The notes beneath the pieces were generated by a model that was not told the origin of the DNA, did not search any database, and saw only the letters and a list, made by a program, of their open reading frames with translations. 64,000 nt of DNA, from positions 45,262-109,261 of the forward strand of contig DATMYV010000038.1 of the NCBI GenBank assembly GCA_035560795.1. The letters run 5' to 3'. Shown piece by piece: positions 35,026 through 42,639 of the stretch (the first letter of the stretch is position 1; every line of letters begins with the position of its first letter). The stretch comes from Longilinea sp035560795. GTDB taxonomy: Bacteria > Chloroflexota > Anaerolineae > Anaerolineales > Anaerolineaceae. A program made the position numbers and the translations under genes.

Positions 35026-37101
35026 ATGAAAGAATATACCACTGAGTCCATCCGCAACATCGCGCTGGCCTCCCATTCAAGTGCTGGTAAGACCCTGCTT
35101 ACAGAGGCCTTTTTGCACTTTACGGGTGCAACTACCCGCATGGGCAAGGTCGAAGACGGAACAACCGTCTCAGACTTCGATGACGAAGAGGTGCGGCGCG
35201 GAATTTCAATATATTCAACCGTGATTCCAGTCGAATACAAAGGAAACAAAATCAATGTTCTCGACACGCCTGGGTATACCGATTTTGTTGGCGAAATGGT
35301 TTCAGCCTTGCGTGTCGCTGACGGCGCCGTCATTCTGGCCGATTCTGTCGCCGGTCTTGAAGTTGGGACTGAGTTAGCCTGGGATTATTGCAACACCTTT
35401 AAGTTGCCGCGCTTTTTAGTCATTAACAAAATGGAGCGCGAGAACGCGAATTTCCAAAAAGTACTTTCCTCGGTTGAAGCTTTTTCCGATATCCGTTTGA
35501 TCCCTGTCCAACTTCCGTGGGGTGAAAAGCAATCCTTCCAGGGTGTCATCGATTTACTATCGATGAAGGCCCTCAAAGGCGACGGAAAGACCGTGCTGGA
35601 GATCCCAGCCGACCTTAAGGATGCTGCTGAAGAAGCTCATATGAAGCTGGTGGAAGCAGCGGCCGAAGGGGATGATTCGCTGTTGGAAAAGTATCTGGAA
35701 AGCGGCGAATTGAGCGCAGACGAAATTCTTTCTGGTCTCAAAGAGGTGGTCCGTTCCTGTAATTTCGTGCCTGTTTTTGCCTGCGCAGGTGCTGCTGAAA
35801 TTGGCATTCAACCCTTATTGGATGCGATCATCACGCTCATGCCTTCCCCAAGTGAAATTCCAGCTGTTCAGGCAACCACTGCAAAGGGAGAAACGGAAGA
35901 ATTACACGCTACCGACCACGGTCCACTGGCCGCCTACGTCTGGAAAACGACCGCCGATCCATTTGTCGGCAAGCAAACATTCTTCCGCATTTATTCAGGC
36001 ACGCTAAATTCAGATTCGCGCGTGTGGAACCAAAATAAAGGCATTGAAGAACGGCTTGGCACGCTAAGCATCCCGCGCGGAAAAGAAGGTTTGCCCATTA
36101 AGATCGCGCACGCCGGGGATATTTGCTATATTCCCAAGCTTTCCGAGACCTCCACTGGCAACACAGTTTGCGATAAAGCCCATCCATTGAAATTGCCGAT
36201 ACCCCATTATCCCACTGCGCTCTACCAGGTTGCTGTCAACCCGAAAACCCAGGCCGATTCGACCAAAATCAGCTCTGCACTCACCCGCTTATGCGAAGAA
36301 GATATGACCCTCTCCTGGCACATGGAATCGGCCACCAACCAGACGATTCTGTTGGGCATGGGGGATCAACACATCGATGTGGCTGTCCGCCGTGCGGAAA
36401 GCAAATTCCAGGTCGGTTTGTCCATGTTGGAACCAAAGGTTCCATACAAAGAAACGATAACCAAAAAAGGCCAGGCCATGTACCGTCACAAGAAGCAAAC
36501 CGGCGGGTCGGGCCAATTTGGCGAAGTCCATCTGCGCGTTGAGCCCAGCGAACAGGATTTTGAATTTGTCTGGGATGTATTTGGCGGTTCCATCTCTCAA
36601 AATTATTCATCTTCCATCCAGAAGGGTATCCTGGCGGTAATGAAGGAAGGAATTCTGGCTGGTTTTCCGATTTCAGGCGTCAAGGTTGCAGTTTTTGACG
36701 GCAAAGAGCATCCGGTCGATTCCAAACCAATTGCCTTCGAAATTGCCGGCCGTGAAGCGTTCAAACTGGCCTATATGGAGTCGAATCCTGTCCTTTATGA
36801 ACCGATCATGGATATCAAAGTGGTCGTCCCTGAAGACCATATGGGTGATATCCTGGGCGATCTGAACACCCGCCGCGCCCGCGTGCAGGGCATGGAAACC
36901 GAAAAAGGCCATTCAATCGTTTCGGCCCAGGTGCCCCTGTCTGAGATGCTGCGCTACACTACCACCTTGCGCAGCCTGACTGGCGGCCGCGGAATTTTCA
37001 CCATGGAACTTGCGCGTTATGATGTCGTTCCTGGTCACGTTCAATCAGAAATTGTGGCTGCCCGCCAAAAAGAACTGGCTGCCTCAAAGGAAAAAGAATA
37101 A
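35026..37101 (+). CDS. Elongation factor G-like GTPase (EF-G-2 type)
   Basis: 691 residues from the ATG at 35026 (AGAAGGG eight bases upstream); an ATG at 34987 in frame falls on the promoter. All five EF-G domains are present by length and motif. The GTPase domain differs from canonical EF-G: Walker A is SHSSAGKT (16-23), switch 2 is DTPGYTDF where the catalytic His is Tyr84, and NKME replaces NKxD. The C-terminal domains (GGSGQFGEVHLRVEP, RRARVQGME) are normal. This matches the EF-G-2 lineage known from Thermus and many other bacteria, whose function is less clear than that of canonical EF-G. A standard fusA with its str operon is not in the window. Confidence 0.9.
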   Translation: MKEYTTESIRNIALASHSSAGKTLLTEAFLHFTGATTRMGKVEDGTTVSDFDDEEVRRGISIYSTVIPVEYKGNKINVLDTPGYTDFVGEMVSALRVADGAVILADSVAGLEVGTELAWDYCNTFKLPRFLVINKMERENANFQKVLSSVEAFSDIRLIPVQLPWGEKQSFQGVIDLLSMKALKGDGKTVLEIPADLKDAAEEAHMKLVEAAAEGDDSLLEKYLESGELSADEILSGLKEVVRSCNFVPVFACAGAAEIGIQPLLDAIITLMPSPSEIPAVQATTAKGETEELHATDHGPLAAYVWKTTADPFVGKQTFFRIYSGTLNSDSRVWNQNKGIEERLGTLSIPRGKEGLPIKIAHAGDICYIPKLSETSTGNTVCDKAHPLKLPIPHYPTALYQVAVNPKTQADSTKISSALTRLCEEDMTLSWHMESATNQTILLGMGDQHIDVAVRRAESKFQVGLSMLEPKVPYKETITKKGQAMYRHKKQTGGSGQFGEVHLRVEPSEQDFEFVWDVFGGSISQNYSSSIQKGILAVMKEGILAGFPISGVKVAVFDGKEHPVDSKPIAFEIAGREAFKLAYMESNPVLYEPIMDIKVVVPEDHMGDILGDLNTRRARVQGMETEKGHSIVSAQVPLSEMLRYTTTLRSLTGGRGIFTMELARYDVVPGHVQSEIVAARQKELAASKEKE

Positions 37102-37120
37102 CCTCTGGGTAATAAAGATT

Positions 37121-37149
37121 AGCGCCTCGAATTCGAGGCGCTTTTTTTA
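37121..37149 (+). terminator. Terminator of the EF-G-like gene
   Basis: A perfect 22-base palindrome (37121-37142, AGCGCCTCGAA with its complement) followed by seven T. Confidence 0.93.
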
Positions 37150-37239
37150 TCAATTCTGCAAGCCTTAGCCCACAGCCTTGCCCAAATGCTCCGTAGATCA
37201 TACAATAAATCGTTGGAACCTGTTTTGCGTAAAAAAATC

Positions 37240-37467
37240 ATGCCTGATGAACGTGATCCTCTTGAACAATTCTGGGATGACATCCTATCCCGCCAGCCTG
37301 ACCTGATCCGGGCTGCTTTTACCCGATTGAATACGGATGAACGCCTTCAATTGGTAATCCATTTGCAACGAATGGCGAGTGAACCGGGCTGGCAGCCCGA
37401 ACAGCGCAAATCTGCTCTGGCAGCATTGGAAACTATCGACAGAAAAACTTCCCAAATCCAAAAATGA
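37240..37467 (+). CDS. Small conserved-looking hypothetical protein
   Basis: 75 residues from the ATG at 37240; an upstream ATG at 37186 in the same frame would add 18 residues. Neither has a good ribosome site; TACAAT at 37201-37206 may be a -10. The protein is helical and charged (DPLEQFWDDILSRQPDLIRAAF, then DERLQLVIHLQRMAS). It overlaps the following GT87-like membrane protein by four bases, so it is expressed with it. I do not recognise a family and give no function. Confidence 0.55.
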   Translation: MPDERDPLEQFWDDILSRQPDLIRAAFTRLNTDERLQLVIHLQRMASEPGWQPEQRKSALAALETIDRKTSQIQK

Positions 37468-38702
37468 ATGCTTCCATCCTTTCCCAACGGATTTCTGATT
37501 CCCGCCCGCTCCAAATAGCACTCGGAATCGTACTTTTCCTATTACTGGTCGTGTTGTTGGCAGTTGGAATCCACGCAGTCATGGCTGATAATACCGTTGG
37601 CATGGATCTGCATATTTTTTATCTGGCAGCACAAAATGTTTTTCTTCATCACGAAAGCCCCTATGGCGAAGATGTTGCCATGCAAAGCCAACTATCGGTC
37701 TTTAGCCGTCCTGCAAAGGATGGTGAAGACCACATGGGTTTTCCCTATCCACCCTACAGCCTGCTGCTTTTAGCACCGCTTGCAAGCCTTTCCTTTAGTT
37801 GGGTTCAAGCAATCTGGATGGCATTCTTCTTAATGTCATCCGTTGGAGCGATGTTATTGGTTTTCCCTTCCCGGCCGTTGCTGCCCATGGTCGGCGTGCT
37901 GCTTTTTTTTCCCTTCACTTTCGGGATTATCCTCGGAAATTTTGTCAACCTGATCGCATTAGTGATCATTGCGGCGATTTCACAATTGCTGTTCGCCAGA
38001 AAACCCTCACAGGGTACCCAGATTCTTTTGGGGGTTCTCCTGGCCTGGGCAACCCTTAAGCCGCAAATCATTTGGATTTATTTGATTATTTTATTGCTGG
38101 CGAGCCTCAAAAAGAAATTTTGGCCATTGCTGGTCAGTTTTGCCATCAGTTTTTCAGTTTTTATCGGCATCTCATTCCTGCTTTTGCCAAATTGGCCGGC
38201 TCTGTGGCTTGAACGGATCGATAAATACGTCGATTATATGGCGCATTTCCCGAATATCACCCATTATTTAAACCAATTACGGCCTGCCGCAGATGCTCAA
38301 ACCCTCACGGTTGCATTAATTGCATTGATGCTTGGAGTAACTGCCTGGGCTCTGTTCAGCTGGTGGAAAGGCAGACTTTCTGCCCTGGTGTTGCTTGCCT
38401 GGGTTGGAATCGTAACCTACCTGATCCATCCAACCAATGTTTCCTACGCGCAAATTACTTTCCTGATTCCCCTGATGGTATGGGCTCAGACACAAAAAAA
38501 TCAACACAGTTGGCCCATCATCATTTTCTATTGGGGTGCGATGATCCTTTCCTGGGTGATTTTTTACCTGGGACACCTGGGTAGACTCGGACCGTTGGTG
38601 GAAGAATGGCGACTAATCGTTGGTTGTTTGTGGGTTTTCTGGATGTTAATTTGGCCATCCAGACACCAGATTCAACCAACTGTAACCTCAAGGCCAGTTT
38701 GA
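37464..38702 (+). CDS. Membrane glycosyltransferase, GT87-like
   Basis: 412 residues with about ten membrane helices. The first extracytoplasmic loop has GMDLHIFYLAAQNVFLHHESPYGED, with the acidic residue that marks GT-C enzymes, and MGFPYPPYSLLLLAPLA; these match the GT87 (DUF2029) family of polyprenyl-phosphate-dependent mannosyl- or arabinosyl-type transferases. The sugar and acceptor are unknown. The start ATGA overlaps the preceding small gene. It is the last of this pair; a MazG-like gene follows after 59 bases. Confidence 0.75.
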   Translation: MNASILSQRISDSRPLQIALGIVLFLLLVVLLAVGIHAVMADNTVGMDLHIFYLAAQNVFLHHESPYGEDVAMQSQLSVFSRPAKDGEDHMGFPYPPYSLLLLAPLASLSFSWVQAIWMAFFLMSSVGAMLLVFPSRPLLPMVGVLLFFPFTFGIILGNFVNLIALVIIAAISQLLFARKPSQGTQILLGVLLAWATLKPQIIWIYLIILLLASLKKKFWPLLVSFAISFSVFIGISFLLLPNWPALWLERIDKYVDYMAHFPNITHYLNQLRPAADAQTLTVALIALMLGVTAWALFSWWKGRLSALVLLAWVGIVTYLIHPTNVSYAQITFLIPLMVWAQTQKNQHSWPIIIFYWGAMILSWVIFYLGHLGRLGPLVEEWRLIVGCLWVFWMLIWPSRHQIQPTVTSRPV

Positions 38703-38761
38703 ACGTCATTCGATTGCCGTTGGCCAAATAAACCCATCCTTTTGGATTCGAAAGAAATCCC

Positions 38762-39076
38762 ATGACACTCCAAGACCTCACCAAAGCGATGCATGAATTT
38801 GTCAGCGCGAAAGGTTGGTATCAACCTGGCAGTCCGCGCCCGCAAACACCCCGTAACATTGCCATTTCGCTTAGTTTGGAAGCCAATGAGGTCCTCGAAC
38901 ATTTCCAGTGGAATGACCAGACAGATGATATTGGCGAATTATCCAGCGAATTGGCAGATGTGACCTTGTATCTCATGCAACTGGCCCATATTACTGGCAT
39001 TGACCTGGAAAAGGCCGTGTTGGCAAAGCTTGAGGTAAACTACGCCCGAAATTGGGATTCAAATGAGGTAAAATAG
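38762..39076 (+). CDS. MazG-like nucleotide pyrophosphohydrolase
   Basis: 104 residues, an all-alpha NTP pyrophosphohydrolase of the RS21-C6/MazG-like group. The metal site is visible as ExxE at Glu40/Glu43 in LEANEVLEHFQW and ExxD at Glu63/Asp66 in SSELADVTLY. The family hydrolyses dCTP or modified nucleoside triphosphates to the monophosphate and pyrophosphate. GAAAG precedes the ATG at a suitable distance. Followed by the LOG-family gene after 24 bases, so the two may share a transcript. Confidence 0.88.
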   Translation: MTLQDLTKAMHEFVSAKGWYQPGSPRPQTPRNIAISLSLEANEVLEHFQWNDQTDDIGELSSELADVTLYLMQLAHITGIDLEKAVLAKLEVNYARNWDSNEVK

Positions 39077-39100
39077 ATCTTCTGGCGTGGAGAAGAATTT

Positions 39101-39649
39101 ATGCGAATAACGGTATTCGGCGGTACACATACTCAGCCCGGCGAGGCGGGTTATGAAGAAGCAATCAAACTGGGACGGCTACTGGGCGAACGTGGCTACA
39201 TCGTTCTCACTGGAGGCTATATCGGCACCATGGAAGCCGTCTCGCGCGGTGCAGCCGAGGCTGGAGCACATGTGATTGGCGTCACCTGCGATGAAATCGA
39301 GCGCTACCGTCCAGGAGGTCCCAATGCCTGGGTTAAAGAGGAACAGCGCTTTCATCAATTGACCGGCCGTTTAAACGGCTTGATCGATGGATGCGATGGC
39401 GCCATTGCCTTGCCGGGTGGCGTCGGCACTCTGGCTGAGGTAGCCGTTACCTGGAATCGTTTGTTAATTGGCTCGATCCCACCACGGCCGTTAATCCTGG
39501 TTGGCAAAGGTTGGCAGAGGGTAATCGAGACTTTTTTTCTTTTTCAAGACGGGTATATTTCAGCCAAAGATCATCAATGGGTAAAATTTGCATCCACCAT
39601 AGAAGAGGCGGTTGAAATGCTGCCGCCGGTAGCGGACCAGGCAATATGA
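39101..39649 (+). CDS. LOG-family protein (TIGR00725-like)
   Basis: 182 residues with the Rossmann-like fold of the LOG family. The PGGVGTLAEV motif (105-114) is the PGGxGTxxE signature; VFGGTHTQPG and TGGYIGTMEAVSRGA complete the nucleotide-binding half. Plant LOG proteins remove ribose phosphate from cytokinin nucleotides, and bacterial members such as YgdH cleave nucleoside monophosphates; others bind molybdenum cofactor. The substrate cannot be told here. GGAG lies upstream of the ATG. It lies downstream of a MazG-like hydrolase, so both could serve nucleotide cleansing. Confidence 0.85.
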   Translation: MRITVFGGTHTQPGEAGYEEAIKLGRLLGERGYIVLTGGYIGTMEAVSRGAAEAGAHVIGVTCDEIERYRPGGPNAWVKEEQRFHQLTGRLNGLIDGCDGAIALPGGVGTLAEVAVTWNRLLIGSIPPRPLILVGKGWQRVIETFFLFQDGYISAKDHQWVKFASTIEEAVEMLPPVADQAI

Positions 39650-39733
39650 CCCTCAAGTAAGTAACAGGGTTGTGTTTTTATAATCGACGCCCTGGCAACA
39701 TCCAACCATCATAATTTTTCCTCAAGGTTGAAA

Positions 39734-41170
39734 ATGGCAGAAGAAAAACTCACGACACAGGCAGAGAATTACTCCGAGTGGTACAACCAGGTCGTCTTAC
39801 GGGCAGAAATGGCCGATTATTCTCCCGTACGCGGCTGCATGGTCATCCGGCCGTACGGCTGGGCATTATGGGAGAATATCCAACAATCTCTCGACCGGCG
39901 GTTCAAAGCCACTGGTCATGTCAACGCTGCCTTTCCCTTGTTTATTCCCATGTCATTCCTCGAAAAAGAAAAAGAGCATGTTGAAGGATTCGCCCCTGAA
40001 TTGGCCGTTGTAACCCACGGCGGCGGCCAAAAACTGGAAGAACCGTTGGTGGTGCGGCCTACATCTGAAACCATCATTGGATATATGTATTCGCAGTGGA
40101 TCAAATCTTACCGCGATTTACCAGTATTGATTAACCAGTGGGCAAACGTTGTTCGGTGGGAAATGCGAACCCGCCTTTTCCTGCGCACCCTGGAGTTTTA
40201 CTGGCAGGAGGGTCACACCGCGCATGCCACCGAAGAGGAAGCCCGTGCTGAAACGCGCCGGATCATGGATCTTTATGCCAATTTTGCAATGGTAGATGCC
40301 GCGGTTCCGGTTGTTCCAGGCCGGAAAAGCGAAACTGAAAAATTCGCCGGGGCAGTTCAATCCATTAGCATGGAAGCCATGATGGGCGACACCAAGGCTC
40401 TCCAGGCAGGCACTTCCCATTTCATGGGCCAAAATTTCGCCAAAGCATTTGACATCAAGTTCCTTGACCAGAATAATATCCTCCAACATGCCTGGACGAC
40501 ATCATGGGGGGTCTCAACCCGGTTTGTCGGCGCAATTATCATGACACACGGCGATGATCATGGTCTGGTGCTGCCGCCCAAGCTGGCACCCATCCAGGTC
40601 GTGATCGTACCCATTGCCCGTAACGATGCAGATCGATCCATCGTAATGCCGGTTGTTGAGCAGGTAGCCAATGAACTGGGTCTGAATTTCCGCATCAAAG
40701 TCGATGACCGCAGCGAAGTGACCCCCGGTTTTAAATTCAATGACTGGGAATTGCGCGGTGTACCCTTGCGCTTAGAAATTGGTCCCAAAGACATCGAAAA
40801 GGGCGTTGTCACGGCTGCCCGCCGGGATAAACCTGGCAGGGAAGGGAAATCAACGCTTACCTTCGATCAATTATCCGCTCAGGTAGCCGAACTGCTCACC
40901 GAAATCCACGCCTCGATGTATGACAAGGCTGAGGCTTTCCGCGACGCCCACATATTTGACCCAAAAGATTACGATGAGTTGAAAGAAGTGGTACAGAACG
41001 GTTGGGCGTTCTCCTGGTGGTGCGGCAGTAAAGAATGTGAAGCGAAGATAAAGGAAGACACAAAAGCAACAACCCGCTGCATTCCTTTCCAACAACCAGG
41101 TGGCCATGGCCAATGTATTTATTGCGGGCAACCCGCCAGCGAAAAAGCATATTTCGCCCGCGCCTATTGA
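39734..41170 (+). CDS. proS: Prolyl-tRNA synthetase (archaeal/eukaryotic-type, short form)
   Basis: 478 residues from the ATG at 39734 (AAGG seven bases upstream); a TTG two codons earlier is less likely. This is the class II synthetase without the bacterial editing insertion between motifs 2 and 3. It has the PTSETIIGYMYSQW substrate segment, NQWANVVRWEMRTRLFLRTLEFYWQEGHTAH, and a C-terminal zinc-type domain with Cys-rich segments WWCGSKECE and QCIYCG. It charges tRNA-Pro. No T-box leader is present upstream. An 8-bp hairpin without T-run at 41181-41201 follows. Confidence 0.95.
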   Translation: MAEEKLTTQAENYSEWYNQVVLRAEMADYSPVRGCMVIRPYGWALWENIQQSLDRRFKATGHVNAAFPLFIPMSFLEKEKEHVEGFAPELAVVTHGGGQKLEEPLVVRPTSETIIGYMYSQWIKSYRDLPVLINQWANVVRWEMRTRLFLRTLEFYWQEGHTAHATEEEARAETRRIMDLYANFAMVDAAVPVVPGRKSETEKFAGAVQSISMEAMMGDTKALQAGTSHFMGQNFAKAFDIKFLDQNNILQHAWTTSWGVSTRFVGAIIMTHGDDHGLVLPPKLAPIQVVIVPIARNDADRSIVMPVVEQVANELGLNFRIKVDDRSEVTPGFKFNDWELRGVPLRLEIGPKDIEKGVVTAARRDKPGREGKSTLTFDQLSAQVAELLTEIHASMYDKAEAFRDAHIFDPKDYDELKEVVQNGWAFSWWCGSKECEAKIKEDTKATTRCIPFQQPGGHGQCIYCGQPASEKAYFARAY

Positions 41171-41217
41171 TTAAGACAACGTCCTGGTGATTTACCGGGA
41201 CAATACTGCCTACATCC

Positions 41218-42039
41218 ATGCCAGCCGTTCAACTAGTCCGCTTGAAAAAACAAATAGAAGATCTTTCCGGCCTTTTTGCCCAACCGGAAGATTTCTTAGC
41301 CCGGCTGCGTTTCATTTTTGAGCAGTACGGCGATTTGACATACCATGCCGGGCAAGCCACAAAACCTGTGTCGCTTCTTCCAACCTACCGTGCGCCGGCT
41401 ATGTTGATGAAACAACTTGAGATTAATCTGGCACCGCTTTGCGCTGCCCGCCCTCTAGAAGCGCTCACCATCATCGATCTGCTCTGGCAGGAAGAATTCC
41501 TGGAACCGCGCCAACTAGCCTGTTCCTTACTTGGGCAAACTGCCCTGACACCTTTTCAAGCTATCATAAACCGGTTGGAGAGCTGGCCGAAAGATACCCA
41601 AGATACCAACCTGATTGATGCCCTGTTTTCCGCAGGAAGCGAACGCCTGAGACGTGAAGTGCCTAATCGTTGGCTGGACGTGCTGCGAGATTGGATGGGC
41701 ACATCGGACCTTCCATTGCACAAAAACGCGCTTATTGCTTTGCTTCCATTCATTCTGGATCGGGAATTTGAAAACCTTCCGGTTGTATACAATTTGATCA
41801 CCCCGTCTTTGCAGCAAGATTCTGCCGATTTGCCTTCCGAGTTACAAAAGGTTTTGGCTGGACTGGCCCGGCGTTCACCGATAGAGACAGGTTACTTTTT
41901 ACGCCAGATCCTCGCGACAAATAATGAGACCTCGTTGCAGCGATTGGTGCGGCGCTGTTTGCCTTCATTTCCCTTGGAAACCCAGATTCGCCTTAAAGCA
42001 GCCCTTCAAGCCCGTTCAACCCCACAAAATGATGCTTAG
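41218..42039 (+). CDS. Helical-repeat protein of unknown function
   Basis: 273 residues, almost entirely alpha-helical by composition, with repeated amphipathic helix pairs of 30-40 residues that resemble HEAT/ARM-type repeats (QLEINLAPLCAARPLEALTIIDLL, WLDVLRDWMGTSDLPLHKNALIALL). I recognise no catalytic motif. A DNA-alkylation-repair (AlkD) type superhelix would be consistent with the layout, but no diagnostic residue is visible. It lies between proS and the rpsO promoter with its own frame and a normal codon pattern. Confidence 0.6.
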   Translation: MPAVQLVRLKKQIEDLSGLFAQPEDFLARLRFIFEQYGDLTYHAGQATKPVSLLPTYRAPAMLMKQLEINLAPLCAARPLEALTIIDLLWQEEFLEPRQLACSLLGQTALTPFQAIINRLESWPKDTQDTNLIDALFSAGSERLRREVPNRWLDVLRDWMGTSDLPLHKNALIALLPFILDREFENLPVVYNLITPSLQQDSADLPSELQKVLAGLARRSPIETGYFLRQILATNNETSLQRLVRRCLPSFPLETQIRLKAALQARSTPQNDA

Positions 42040-42072
42040 CAGCTTGACAAATTCAACGGTCTACTCGTGACC

Positions 42073-42101
42073 TTTCAATCTTTATAGAATTCTGTTATAA
42101 T
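42073..42101 (+). promoter_or_regulatory. rpsO promoter
   Basis: TTTCAA at 42073-42078, a 17-base spacer and TATAAT at 42096-42101 with the extended -10 TG upstream. It gives a leader of about 80 bases. A separate TTGACA at 42044 has no partner at the right distance. Confidence 0.75.
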
Positions 42102-42119
42102 TTCTTCCTACTGACTGGA

Positions 42120-42148
42120 CCCTTCCTGCGGCGATGCTGCGGGATGGG
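42120..42148 (+). promoter_or_regulatory. Structured rpsO leader hairpin
   Basis: CCCTTCCTGC (42120-42129) pairs with GCGGGATGGG (42139-42148) with one T-T mismatch, one G-U pair and the loop GGCGATGCT. The ten-base-pair helix lies 40 bases before the rpsO start. S15 is autoregulated by its leader in several phyla, though through unrelated folds, so this is a candidate S15-binding element. Confidence 0.5.
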
Positions 42149-42188
42149 AGACCTGCTCAAGAATCATAACAAGGAGAAAGCAGACGTC

Positions 42189-42461
42189 ATGCCCCTTAAC
42201 AAGGAAATCAAAGAAAAGGTAATCACCGATTACCATCGTCACGAAAGTGATACTGGCTCGCCGGAAGTGCAAATCGCCATATTGACGACCCGCATTACCC
42301 AGCTTACCGACCATCTGCGCAAGAATAGTCATGATGAATCATCGCGCCGCGGTCTGTTGAAGCTGGTTGGTACGCGCCGCCGGTTGCTGGCTTACCTGCG
42401 CCGCAAGGATTACGGACGCTACGTCGCACTGACCGATCGTCTGAACATCCGCAAGCGCTAA
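42189..42461 (+). CDS. rpsO: Ribosomal protein bS15
   Basis: 90 residues, the normal length. The family pattern is clear: TGSPEVQIAILTTRITQLTDHLR, then GLLKLVGTRRRLLAYLRRKD and the basic C-terminal helix with DRLNIRKR. It binds 16S rRNA and is among the first proteins of small-subunit assembly. AAGGAG lies 11 bases upstream. It stands in front of pnp, the usual rpsO-pnp pairing, but a terminator separates them. Confidence 0.97.
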   Translation: MPLNKEIKEKVITDYHRHESDTGSPEVQIAILTTRITQLTDHLRKNSHDESSRRGLLKLVGTRRRLLAYLRRKDYGRYVALTDRLNIRKR

Positions 42462-42476
42462 AGTTTGCCTCCCAAG

Positions 42477-42513
42477 CGAGTAGATGGTGCAAATAACCAT
42501 CTACTCGTTTTTA
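42477..42513 (+). terminator. Terminator between rpsO and pnp
   Basis: CGAGTAGATGGT (42477-42488) pairs perfectly with ACCATCTACTCG (42496-42507), seven-base loop, then five T. Some read-through to pnp is likely. Confidence 0.92.
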
Positions 42514-42639
42514 TTAGCCGGTTCGCTTTCGCCAATTCATTCGTTCGCCTGCCGGTTGGGTATTGAAAATTGACGAGGACCCGTAAAGTTCTCCTCCTCA
42601 GCTTTCAGTCCCTAACAAGGTCGGCAAAAAGGGAACCAA

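Noticed and set aside
39650..39733. T-box leader of proS
   Set aside because: Gap is only 84 bases and has no T-box sequence or antiterminator fold.
41181..41201. Terminator after proS
   Set aside because: Eight-base-pair stem, but no T-run follows; at most a weak pause or RNA end protector.
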